Under the pieces are notes generated by a model, which had not been told where the DNA came from, made no database searches, and saw only the letters and a program-made list of their open reading frames with translations. From contig NZ_VCBA01000008.1 of NCBI RefSeq assembly GCF_007995245.1, forward strand, positions 165,760 to 229,759: a stretch of DNA of 64,000 bases, written 5' to 3'. Of the stretch, positions 44,470 through 51,476 are shown in pieces. Every line of letters starts with the position of its first letter. Positions within the stretch are counted from its first letter, which is position 1. Position numbers and translations under genes: made by a program. Source of the DNA: Tateyamaria sp. syn59. Lineage in GTDB: Bacteria; Pseudomonadota; Alphaproteobacteria; Rhodobacterales; Rhodobacteraceae.

Positions 44470-45126
44470 ATGGCAAAGGTTCTCATAGGTTGCGAAACAA
44501 GCGGGATTGTCCGGGACGCTTTCTTGGCCCTCGGACATGACGCATGGTCTTGCGACATCCTGCCACCGGACACACCGACCAACCGTCACATCCAGGATGA
44601 TGTGAGAACCGTTATGCGGGCCGATTGGGACTTGATGGCCGTCATGCACCCGCCTTGCACACGTCTGTGCAACAGCGGTGTGCGTTGGCTGTCCCAAGCC
44701 CCACCGGGCCGCACCCTAGAGGATATGTGGGCCGAACTGGATGAAGGCGCAAAACTGTTTTCCGCCGTCTGGAACGTCCAACACATCCCATGCGTGGCGG
44801 TGGAGAACCCCGTCATGCACAAGCACGCTAAAGCCCGCATTGAAAACTACCAGCCGCCCGCGCAGACGGTCCAGCCTTGGCAATTCGGGGATGACGCGAA
44901 CGGCCCCGACAACGAACGCAAGCGCACGTGCTTTTGGCTGCGCAACCTGCCACCGCTTTGCCCCACCGGCTCGCTTGATGGAACCACGGCCCGCGACACA
45001 GTAGCAAAGGCCAGCCCCGGCGCGAACCGGTGGAAGGTGCGAAGCAAGTTCTTTCCAGGCATGGCGAAAGCCATGGCCGAACAGTGGAGCGTACATGCCT
45101 TTCAGCATCTCGCGGAGGCCGCGTGA
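44470..45126 (+). CDS. Phage DNA cytosine methyltransferase-like protein
   Basis: 218 residues. Begins with MAKVLIGCETSGIVRDAFLALGHDAWSCDILP, a SAM-binding Rossmann strand, and has MHPPCTRLCNSG, the PPC-type motif at the place of the catalytic cysteine of C5 methyltransferases, then VAVENPVMHKHA (ENP motif). These are the core features of phage proteins annotated as C5 cytosine methyltransferases, although the target-recognition part is missing and some are catalytically reduced. Confidence 0.7.
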   Translation: MAKVLIGCETSGIVRDAFLALGHDAWSCDILPPDTPTNRHIQDDVRTVMRADWDLMAVMHPPCTRLCNSGVRWLSQAPPGRTLEDMWAELDEGAKLFSAVWNVQHIPCVAVENPVMHKHAKARIENYQPPAQTVQPWQFGDDANGPDNERKRTCFWLRNLPPLCPTGSLDGTTARDTVAKASPGANRWKVRSKFFPGMAKAMAEQWSVHAFQHLAEAA

Positions 45127-45491
45127 TGCCGATCAACCCAGAGAAAGCCAAGAACTATCCCGGCGGATCGATCTATTCAAAGGAATGGAAAGCCTTTCGG
45201 GCATTCATCCTGTTTCGTGCGGCAAACCGGTGTGAGGGCACACCACAACACCCCGATTGCCGCGCGTATAACAAGCAACCGCACCCTGAGACGGGCGGGA
45301 ATGTGGTGCTGACCATTGCACACATGGATCACGACGAACGCCACGCCGATCCCGACCGTTGCCGCGCCCTCTGCCAACGCTGCCACAACAAATGGGATGC
45401 GCCACACCGGCAGAGGAACGCCGCGATAACCCGGCGCACGAAGTCGGGGCAGATGGATTTCAATCACCTTTTGGAAGGAGCAGAACAGTGA
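45126..45491 (+). CDS. HNH-type endonuclease-like protein
   Basis: 121 residues starting MPINPEKAKNYPGGSIYSKEWKAFRAFILFRAANRCEGTPQHPDC. The zinc/HNH region is IAHMDHDERHADPDRCRALCQRCHNKWDAPHRQRNA, with paired Cys, His-Asp-His and Asn. It is a small phage HNH nuclease of the type found beside modification genes. Overlaps the previous stop by 1 nt. Confidence 0.75.
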   Translation: MPINPEKAKNYPGGSIYSKEWKAFRAFILFRAANRCEGTPQHPDCRAYNKQPHPETGGNVVLTIAHMDHDERHADPDRCRALCQRCHNKWDAPHRQRNAAITRRTKSGQMDFNHLLEGAEQ

Positions 45492-45811
45492 GATTTGTAG
45501 ACCTCCGCAGGGCAAATCGAGCCCGCCAAAACGAATGGCCGGGAAACGAAAAAACTGACTTGGCTTTCCGCGCACTTGAGGTTGCTGGTGAAGCTGGTGA
45601 ACTATCAGAGGCCATAAAGAAGTTTTTGCGCGCTGAACGCGGGATTCACGGCAACACAGCCACCAAGGAAGACATCGCCGACGAAATAGGTGATCTGATC
45701 GTTGCCTTGGATCTGCTCGCGGACGAATTGGGGATCGAGCTGGGCCACTCTGCCAAGACCAAATTCAACGCAACGTCCGCGAAGTACGGCCTTAAGACGG
45801 TCATCATGTAA
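45488..45811 (+). CDS. MazG-like nucleotide pyrophosphohydrolase
   Basis: 107 residues with a GTG start overlapping the previous stop. The MazG-type motif is ALEVAGEAGELSEAIKKFLRAERGIHGNTATKEDIADEIGDLIVALDLLADELGIEL, containing the E-x-x-E and E-x-x-D metal-binding helices. Phage MazG-like proteins alter nucleotide or ppGpp pools during infection. Confidence 0.87.
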   Translation: MRFVDLRRANRARQNEWPGNEKTDLAFRALEVAGEAGELSEAIKKFLRAERGIHGNTATKEDIADEIGDLIVALDLLADELGIELGHSAKTKFNATSAKYGLKTVIM

Positions 45812-46086
45812 TGGGTATCGAAATCGCCACGTCCGAGGACATTGCCGAAATCAAGAAAATGATGGTCGGTCTCGCCACCCAAGTGCAGACGCTGACGCAA
45901 GTGGTCGAGGCACAGCGGAAAGAGCAAATGCCGGAGTGGCTGACCGTTAAGGAAGCTGCGACTTACCTGCGCCTGACACCCGACACGATCCGCCGGAAGG
46001 TGCGCGCGGGCCACTTCGACACCCGCCGCGAGGGCAAGAACATCCTGATAGCCAGATCGTGCGTGCTGGAACAATCAAACAACTGA
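45811..46086 (+). CDS. Excisionase-like helix-turn-helix protein
   Basis: 91 residues. An N-terminal coiled-coil-like stretch (SEDIAEIKKMMVGLATQVQTLTQVVEAQRKEQ) is followed by the excisionase-type DNA-binding domain WLTVKEAATYLRLTPDTIRRKVRAGHFDTRREGKNILIARSCVLE. Likely the directionality factor for the integrase at the right end, although the two genes are now separated by the transposon. The ATG follows the previous TAA directly. Confidence 0.75.
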   Translation: MGIEIATSEDIAEIKKMMVGLATQVQTLTQVVEAQRKEQMPEWLTVKEAATYLRLTPDTIRRKVRAGHFDTRREGKNILIARSCVLEQSNN

Positions 46087-46100
46087 CGTAAGGTCAAACG

Positions 46101-46265
46101 ATGAACAATCCTCGCGGACAAATCGGCCAAAAGCTAGATCAACTGTTTGGCGACACATCGCGCCCAGCTTTCGAAACTCTCAGTCATCTTGAGTGGGTTT
46201 CCGAACGCGCAGAACAACTCGCGCAGACCTTGCGCGATGACGGCGTCAAATCAGACCACGAATAA
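46101..46265 (+). CDS. Small hypothetical protein
   Basis: 54 residues: MNNPRGQIGQKLDQLFGDTSRPAFETLSHLEWVSERAEQLAQTLRDDGVKSDHE. Helical and acidic. AAGGTC precedes the ATG by a few bases. It is the last intact gene of the plus-strand early operon before the transposon. Confidence 0.5.
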   Translation: MNNPRGQIGQKLDQLFGDTSRPAFETLSHLEWVSERAEQLAQTLRDDGVKSDHE

Positions 46266-46275
46266 AGGACAGGTC

Positions 46276-46305
46276 ATGGCCGCAAACGGGGCAGAAACTG
46301 AACGG
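46276..46305 (+). pseudogene. Tiny reading frame interrupted by the transposon
   Basis: ATG at 46276 with AAGGAC upstream encodes MAANGAETER, then runs into the left end of the transposon. Joining across the direct repeat to 50150 restores ATG CTT CGA TGA, a 13-codon frame. It is either the very end of a phage operon or a spurious short frame; the joining itself marks the original insertion site. Confidence 0.35.
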
Positions 46306-46306
46306 A
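46300..46306 (+). repeat. Left target-site direct repeat
   Basis: GAACGGA, repeated at 50144-50150 in the same orientation, immediately outside the left inverted repeat. Confidence 0.55.
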
Positions 46307-46307
46307 A

Positions 46308-46322
46308 TTATGCAATTTACAA
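46308..46322 (+). repeat. Left terminal inverted repeat
   Basis: TTATGCAATTTACAA, 5 bp beyond the toxin stop codon. Matches 14 of 15 bases of the inverse of 50125-50139. Confidence 0.68.
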
Positions 46323-46326
46323 GAGA

Positions 46327-46590
46327 TCAATGGAGATTGTAGACCACCCTTCGATGGCCGACTTTTACTACGTCAATTGTGCCTTCGTTATCTGGTTCTG
46401 TGTAAACTACACGATAGTTTCCTGACCTAATCCGCCATAGCCCTTCATAACCCCTCAGCTTCCGTGATCCGCTCGGATATGGATCGGCCTCAAGCATTTC
46501 GATTTTGTCAAGCAGTCGGTTCCTATCGCGCTCTGGGATGCCATTTAGAGCTTTCTCTGCGGACCGCCGAAATACAACTTGATACTCCAC
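46327..46590 (-). CDS. RelE/ParE-superfamily toxin
   Basis: 87 residues, GTG start. Sequence reads MEYQVVFRRSAEKALNGIPERDRNRLLDKIEMLEADPYPSGSRKLRGYEGLWRIRSGNYRVVYTEPDNEGTIDVVKVGHRRVVY, with RKLRGYEGLWRIRSGNYRVVY and the C-terminal GHRRxVY typical of RelE-type ribosome-dependent RNases. It begins 9 nt after the stop codon of the restriction protein/antitoxin frame on the same strand, the usual antitoxin-toxin order. AAGGCTGAGC serves as ribosome-binding site. It lies at the extreme end of the transposon, 5 bp from the inverted repeat. Confidence 0.9.
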   Translation of the reverse strand: MEYQVVFRRSAEKALNGIPERDRNRLLDKIEMLEADPYPSGSRKLRGYEGLWRIRSGNYRVVYTEPDNEGTIDVVKVGHRRVVYNLH

Positions 46591-46599
46591 GCTCAGCCT

Positions 46600-46815
46600 T
46601 CATGATTTCTTGCGAATTTCGCTCAGCGATTTGGTGCGTGGTTCATCCATAGCGACATGGGCGTCCTCCGCGTCGATATCATCTTCGCTGCGGTTTTCAC
46701 GCATCTGGTTTTCCCGACGCTTCACCGCCTCGGGATCAACTTGCATAAATGCACGAAGCGCATCCTTTGGATCAAAGCCATACATTGATAGGCGACCGTT
46801 GTTGCTTTTTCCCAT
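46600..46815 (-). CDS. Antitoxin-like protein embedded in frame in the restriction gene
   Basis: 71 residues, the C-terminal end of the 867-residue restriction protein, but with its own ATG at 46815 and a perfect AGGAGG 8 nt upstream (46824-46829). The peptide starts MGKSNNGRLSMYGFDPKDALRAFMQVDPEAVKRREN and ends in an acidic then basic tail (SEDDIDAEDAHVAMDEP, TKSLSEIRKKS). Small proteins of this composition precede RelE-like genes; the toxin gene follows by 9 nt. Independent translation is inferred from the start site, spacing and gene order. No antitoxin family could be confirmed. Confidence 0.65.
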   Translation of the reverse strand: MGKSNNGRLSMYGFDPKDALRAFMQVDPEAVKRRENQMRENRSEDDIDAEDAHVAMDEPRTKSLSEIRKKS

Positions 46816-49203
46816 ATCTTTTTCCTCCTGAACGGCTTTTTGGTATGGGGTTAGGCTCGCAGAAACAACGTCCATCATATCGTCTAGTCTGTCGGCAACC
46901 CAATTCTCCAAACCCCGTGAAGTTGGCATTCTAAAATGCGCTATTCTTGATGGAGTGAGCTTTCGTCCGTAGTTAAAACGCCATTTTTCCGCATGAAGCG
47001 TTGCGGCGGTCAGGACCAATGTTACCAAGTCTGGAATACCATCGTCTTTGGGCAGCAAAACTAGGCAATCATCGTTGACAGCACATGGCTCCAATTGGAC
47101 GAACGCCTCGCCAATAGACCCGGTTTGGGCGACTGTCACAAAGCTTGGATTTGCTGCAACCGGGAACTCAAGCCAGCCGTATGTCCCGTTGTAGTTCTCG
47201 GTTGGAGAGATTATTAGCGTCCGCCCCGGGGCAATACCTTCGCGCGAATGAAGTTCTTTCAACCCGTAGTAAATGTCGAAGGTTCCTCCAATCGTTCCTT
47301 TGTTTGACGGCAACTTCGCCGCATTCGAGATGCGTATTGGCGTCAGCATCTCGCGATATGGTTGAAGCACAATGTCTCCAGCATCTATCGCCTCCCGTTG
47401 CGCCACAATCTCGGCAGCATACCGAGTATAAAATGAAGCCAGCCGACGAAGCTGTACGTCAACCGCATAACGAAGCTCGTCATCTTCAGGCACAGCCGAC
47501 GCGATGTAGGCGCCAGCAGACCATTCGTCTTCGCCTGACACGCTCGCAGCCGCACTGAACCCCGCAGTCTCTGTCTTGTTAGCAATCGCGTCCAATGCGG
47601 CAGGTATCTGATTCGGCTCGCTATTTCGGTGAACGCGCACGCTCTTTCGAAGGACAAGGCCGTCATGGTGTAGTCTCACGAACGCAGTCTTGCGGGCTGG
47701 GTTGTGCGCCCGTCCCTTCTCCAAGAAAATGATAGATGTTGTCACAGACGCGAACGGTTGGAACAGCTCGTCTGGAAGCTGACAGACCGCCGTCAAAGTG
47801 TGCTTCTTAAGGATTGACGCGCGCCACTTTGCAGCCTTGCCCCCCTTCGACAATAGGCTTGCAGGCACAACCACAGCCATCTTCCCACCATCCCGCAGCG
47901 ACTCTAGACCCCGTTCGATAAACCGTTCGACTGGCGTGTCGGTGTTCTTGTGTGGAAAAGGCGGATTCATAAGAGCGATAGATGCCATTCCTTCCGGAAA
48001 ATCCGGCACCCGACCCAAAGAGTCTGCCTGTCTAATCTTTGTAGAACCGTCGCCGCGGAGGATCATATTGGCAACGCACAAAGCCGCTGTGCTGGGCTCC
48101 GCTTCAAAGCCTAGAATGTTCTCCTGGATGACCTCGACCATACGGGTCCGCGGGAGATGCTCCACCTCAACGAGACGGCTCATGTAGGCGACAAAAAAGC
48201 CGCCAGTCCCGCACGCAAGATCCGCTACCACATCGTTGCTACCGGCCTCGCAAGCGTCGACCATCATTCGAGCTACATGGCGCGGTGTAAAGTACTGGCC
48301 GATAGTGTTCCCGCCGGTATAGCGGAAGAAGGTCTCGTAAAGTTGCCCGAGATAGTCATGCTCCGCCGTGAGGACAGTAACATTTAGCCGTTCCAGGATT
48401 GTAAGGATGCGCCCCGCTTTTTGACGCAGCTTCAGGTTCGCAGCGTCCACTGTGATCGACTTGGACAGCGACAGCTTCCCGGCTTTTGCGAATGCTTCGC
48501 CGCACGCCTCATTCACGTCCTTCAGCACATATTTGGGGTCGCGCCTTAGCTCACCACGCGAGTGCCACAAGGCGAGCATGAAGGCCGCTACCGCTGTAGG
48601 GCGGAACTCATCCTTGATATCCGCTTCGCGCAACAGCCGGTTGATATCGTCAGCCTTCTCGGCCAGCACTTCTGCTGGCGGCGGAGTCGGTCGTATGTCA
48701 GCCGGGCCGCCGCGCGCCGTGATCCGACGGACATCCGTCTCGTTCGGAATCCAATCGATCGGATGCCCCTCATAAGTGACTGGCACCCACCCTCGTGCAT
48801 CGTCATCCCACTTTGAAACACGTAGACCGAACGCGTCCGCTTCTGTCCCGGCGAGACCCACCGCCAAGGGCCTGTACCCCGCCGCCACCAAAGCAGCGCC
48901 ATAACCCTCGGCCTCTATGATTGCCTGAGCTAAGTCATCTTCCGAAGCCTTGGCTTCAATGACGACGAGCGGTGTGGCGACATCGGGATCAACAAGAATC
49001 GCTTCTGGTACGCCCGCACCGGCTCCGCTCTTACTTGCTCCTTGCAAGGCTTCTGCCAAGTCATGATTATCTCGATACTCGTGCTGAAGGTAAAGGTTTC
49101 CTCGCGGGGGGCTGCGTTCATCCCATCCTTGAGACGATAGAAGATCATCAAGCAGCCGCTCCGCTCGACGCTCGGAGCGGCGGACCAGCGCGGAACCTGC
49201 CAT
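46600..49203 (-). CDS. Single-chain restriction-modification protein (type IIG-like) with antitoxin tail
   Basis: 867 residues. Residues about 60-120 are a PD-(D/E)xK-type nuclease (PEAILVDPDVATPLVVIEAK, with E67, E83 and K85). Residues about 280-500 are an N6-adenine methyltransferase like HsdM: IGQYFTPRHVARMM, SAM motif DLACGTGGFF (328-337) and catalytic NPPF (413-416). Residues about 540-790 resemble an HsdS-type target-recognition domain (RIAHFRMPTSRGLENWVADRLDDMMDVV). Residues 797-867 are the antitoxin-like tail. One protein therefore cuts, methylates and recognises DNA. GGGAGG lies 7 nt before the ATG and within the 3' end of the transposase relic. Confidence 0.85.
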   Translation of the reverse strand: MAGSALVRRSERRAERLLDDLLSSQGWDERSPPRGNLYLQHEYRDNHDLAEALQGASKSGAGAGVPEAILVDPDVATPLVVIEAKASEDDLAQAIIEAEGYGAALVAAGYRPLAVGLAGTEADAFGLRVSKWDDDARGWVPVTYEGHPIDWIPNETDVRRITARGGPADIRPTPPPAEVLAEKADDINRLLREADIKDEFRPTAVAAFMLALWHSRGELRRDPKYVLKDVNEACGEAFAKAGKLSLSKSITVDAANLKLRQKAGRILTILERLNVTVLTAEHDYLGQLYETFFRYTGGNTIGQYFTPRHVARMMVDACEAGSNDVVADLACGTGGFFVAYMSRLVEVEHLPRTRMVEVIQENILGFEAEPSTAALCVANMILRGDGSTKIRQADSLGRVPDFPEGMASIALMNPPFPHKNTDTPVERFIERGLESLRDGGKMAVVVPASLLSKGGKAAKWRASILKKHTLTAVCQLPDELFQPFASVTTSIIFLEKGRAHNPARKTAFVRLHHDGLVLRKSVRVHRNSEPNQIPAALDAIANKTETAGFSAAASVSGEDEWSAGAYIASAVPEDDELRYAVDVQLRRLASFYTRYAAEIVAQREAIDAGDIVLQPYREMLTPIRISNAAKLPSNKGTIGGTFDIYYGLKELHSREGIAPGRTLIISPTENYNGTYGWLEFPVAANPSFVTVAQTGSIGEAFVQLEPCAVNDDCLVLLPKDDGIPDLVTLVLTAATLHAEKWRFNYGRKLTPSRIAHFRMPTSRGLENWVADRLDDMMDVVSASLTPYQKAVQEEKDMGKSNNGRLSMYGFDPKDALRAFMQVDPEAVKRRENQMRENRSEDDIDAEDAHVAMDEPRTKSLSEIRKKS

Positions 49204-49206
49204 TGT

Positions 49207-50085
49207 CTATCCTCCCGATGCGGCGGTGAGTAGCACGTTGTACGGAAGCCGCTTACCCGCAAGCCCGGAAATCGCCATCAATGCTGCCTCACCGTCCGTC
49301 ATCTTCCTAGTGTTCAAGGTTCCGCATACACCGCGCTTCAACAGTGCAAAGTAGCTTTCTATCGTGATAGTGCTTGCATCACCCTTAACGTACTTACCTT
49401 TTTAGTGCTTTGTCGTCTTATGCCCGTTCGGGAACGACTCCCCAAGTCCGGTGTAGGAATTCCGCTCATCTGTAAAGATTACTGATGCGGCATGGACACT
49501 GTTTATGACCGCACTTTTCTGCGTTTTGGCGTCGAAGCGCTCTACCGGCCCAGACCGTGCGCGACCGCTGCACTCCAACATGGCGAGTGCTGACGTTTTG
49601 TTCGTTCCGCGTCCTCGCTTATTGGTCCGTTTGGACTTCGGCTCCCCCGGCCGCGGCTTTCCGCCGACATAAGCCTCGTCCACTACAACAGCGCCGGAGA
49701 GCAATCCGCTCAAGGGCTCTTCCTGCATTGCAGCGCGAATGCGATGAGCCATGTGCCACGCAGTTCTATAGGAACCCAGATTAAGATCGCGCTGCAGCTG
49801 CGCAGCGGATACACCCTTCTTATCGGAGCAGATCATGTAGAAAGCGGCAATCCACTTCACAAGAGGAAGGCGACTGTTGTGCATGACGGTTCCAACCGTA
49901 ACAGTAAACTGCTTGCTACACTCGCCACACTCATAGAGGCCGTTTCGAGCCGACTTTCCAGTAATCGGATGGATTCTATCATCATGAGCGCAATGAGGGC
50001 ACACTGGACCGTTGGGCCAACGTATCTCTTCAAGCATCGCCCGCGCTTTCGCATCATTCGTTTTCAGCAATGAAATCAAGTTCAT
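49207..50085 (-). pseudogene. IS1595/ISXO2-like transposase relic
   Basis: Starts MNLISLLKTNDAKARAMLEEIRWPNGPVCPHCAHDDRIHPITGKSARNGLYECGECSKQFTVTVGTVMHNSRLPLVKWIAAFYMI, the zinc-ribbon and helical part of ISXO2-type transposases, then GAVVVDEAYVGGKPRPG (first catalytic Asp) and VIFTDERNSYTG (second). An in-frame TAA (49402-49404) follows GHKTTKH, and the frame continues KGKYVKGDASTITIESYFALLKRGVCGTLNTRKMTDGEAALMAISGLAGKRLPY, ending at 49207. The expected Asn of the DDNK catalytic set is Ile in TITIES, and about 20-25 residues of the HHVS region are missing. The gene is therefore inactive. AAGGGAAC precedes the start. Confidence 0.85.
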
Positions 50086-50124
50086 ATCAGTTCCCTTCTC
50101 GAAAGGTAGGCCAAGCAATTACCT

Positions 50125-50139
50125 TTGTAAAGTGCATAA
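50125..50139 (-). repeat. Right terminal inverted repeat
   Basis: On the minus strand TTATGCACTTTACAA, about 40 bp upstream of the transposase start codon; inverse of 46308-46322 with one mismatch. Confidence 0.68.
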
Positions 50140-50143
50140 ACCA

Positions 50144-50150
50144 GAACGGA
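50144..50150 (+). repeat. Right target-site direct repeat
   Basis: GAACGGA, identical to 46300-46306, immediately outside the right end of the element. Confidence 0.55.
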
Positions 50151-50177
50151 TGCTTCGATGACAGCACGCGGTTTATC

Positions 50178-51146
50178 TCAACCGAGCCTTTGGGCGAGCT
50201 CTTCGGCTGTTTCGTTGTAATAGATCATCAGCATCTTCACGTCCTTGTGCCCCACGGTTCTCGCTAGGCTGAGAACGTCCAGTTTCCTGGCAAGACGGGT
50301 GATGGCTTCATGCCTACTGTCGTGGAAGCGAAGGTTTTCAATCTCGGATTTGTCGCGAACCTTGCGAAACAAGGCGTCGAGCTGCTGGCTTGTCAGTCCG
50401 AACAATGGCCCATCGGTTTCGGGCAATTCATCCAGCAACGCGACGGCGGCAGTTGATAGCGGGACCTGGCGCGCTGCCCCGTTCTTAGTTTTGGGCAGGG
50501 ATGCAACGCGCTTGTCTCGGTCTACGGTTTCGTCGGTAAGCCCGACAATCTCACCAGCGCGCATAGCCGTTTCTACCGCAAATCGAAACGCATGAACCGC
50601 TCGCGCCGTCGCGGTGTTTAGATCCACGCCACTAGCCTGCATAAGTTGATCAATCTCATCCGAAGAAACACGCCGGTCGCGCGGCGGAGGCGGTGTTGGC
50701 TTGCGAATGTCGGACATCGGGTTGTGCTCGATCAAACCCCATTCGCGCCGCGCCGTAGTCAGCACGGACGAAATTAAGTTCATCTCGCGCCGTACGGTGC
50801 CTGGTGCGACCTCTTTTCCACGCCGATCTCGCCAGTCCGCGAGGTCCGCAGGTTCCAGTTCAGCAAGTCGCTTTTCGGCAATCGCATCTGATGACAAACA
50901 TTCCAGGCGCACGATCTCCCACCGCTCACCACGGCGTTTGGGCGATTCTTCTCGTGCATACCGGTCGAAGGCATCCTTGACGGTTACTTGTGATTTGGGA
51001 GGTTCAGCGTTCGTCGCAAGATACTCTTGCCGTGCGGCCCAGTCCTGGGCTTCGCGTTTTGTTGCCCGCGTGGCGGACTTGCGGATACCGTTGCGGGCAA
51101 TTTGGGCCTGCCACTTGCCCGAGGGGAGTTTTCGGAAGGTCGCCAT
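50178..51146 (-). CDS. int: Tyrosine-type integrase of the prophage
   Basis: 322 residues. N-terminal arm-binding domain MATFRKLPSGKWQAQIARNGIRKSATRATKREAQDWA and SAM-like core-binding domain to about residue 160. The catalytic domain shows the R-H-R-H/Y set: Arg in AMRAGEIVGL, His and Arg in LRFHDSRHEAITRLARKL, His in VGHKDVKMLMIYYN, and nucleophile Tyr in MIYYN. It lies beside attR and reads away from it, so it catalyses recombination at the tRNA-Leu core. An excisionase-like gene is at 45811-46086. Confidence 0.95.
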   Translation of the reverse strand: MATFRKLPSGKWQAQIARNGIRKSATRATKREAQDWAARQEYLATNAEPPKSQVTVKDAFDRYAREESPKRRGERWEIVRLECLSSDAIAEKRLAELEPADLADWRDRRGKEVAPGTVRREMNLISSVLTTARREWGLIEHNPMSDIRKPTPPPPRDRRVSSDEIDQLMQASGVDLNTATARAVHAFRFAVETAMRAGEIVGLTDETVDRDKRVASLPKTKNGAARQVPLSTAAVALLDELPETDGPLFGLTSQQLDALFRKVRDKSEIENLRFHDSRHEAITRLARKLDVLSLARTVGHKDVKMLMIYYNETAEELAQRLG

Positions 51147-51291
51147 GTGGCGGATTCGTAATTCGTTCGTAATTCAGTGTCAAAAACCTGTATTTGTTTA
51201 CCCTCCGTTCTCATGGCACAGGTTGGCTAGTCTGCCGTTTTTGCCTTTGTTTTATAGGGTTTTTTGTGCGTTTGTGTGCTTTTTGGGGTTG
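51147..51291. promoter_or_regulatory. Integrase promoter and attachment-site arm
   Basis: 145 bp between the int start and the attR core. Pyrimidine-rich on the plus strand, with T runs and TGTGTGCTTTTTGGGG before the core. It should hold the int promoter and arm-type binding sites. Confidence 0.45.
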
Positions 51292-51308
51292 CCTCTTCTG
51301 GGCACCAA
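51292..51308 (+). repeat. attR core
   Basis: CCTCTTCTGGGCACCAA, identical to 12140-12156. Bases beyond it (TTCCCTGAC) are chromosomal. Confidence 0.93.
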
Positions 51309-51476
51309 TTCCCTGACATCGCACGTCTGATAAACGCGACCATCAGGCGTTCCACGCCCGTTATCACGGCAAGCGGTCTGGGGTTCCACAGGCCACATCC
51401 CACACCTTGTGGTTGATTTTTTATGCGCATGAATAGACGGTGGCGTATATAGCCGCAGTCATTTCAGGTCCCAAGT

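Larger units (their letters stand above)
46307..50143. mobile_element. IS1595-like transposon with restriction-modification/toxin-antitoxin cargo
   Basis: About 3.84 kb. Ends are marked by 15-bp inverted repeats TTATGCA(A/C)TTTACAA at 46308-46322 and 50125-50139 (14 of 15 matches), flanked outside by the direct repeat GAACGGA (46300-46306 and 50144-50150). The order inside, reading the minus strand, is transposase relic, restriction-modification protein with embedded antitoxin, and RelE-like toxin. IS1595-family elements are known to carry passenger genes and to make 8-bp target duplications; here 7 bp are identical and the eighth differs. The exact end bases are uncertain by one or two positions. 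Confidence 0.7.
12140..51308. mobile_element. Siphovirus-type prophage in tRNA-Leu(CAG), 39.2 kb
   Basis: Bounded by identical 17-bp cores in the tRNA 3' end and beyond the integrase. Contents in order from attL: accessory genes (small membrane proteins, Abi_C-like protein, HigBA), minus-strand late genes (lysis, tail, head, terminase), a replication block, a repressor/Cro-like switch, a plus-strand early operon ending in excisionase, an inserted transposon with restriction-modification and toxin-antitoxin cargo, and integrase. Head genes are HK97-like and tail-tip genes lambda-like. All core modules look intact, so it may be inducible; the transposon interrupts only a tiny reading frame. Confidence 0.95.

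Noticed and set aside
49386..50139. Similar sequences TTACCTTTTTAGTGC (49391) and TTACCTTTGTAAAGTGC (50119) as direct repeats
   Set aside because: Same orientation, one lies within transposase codons; likely chance. The inverted repeat with 46308-46322 is a better explanation of the right copy.
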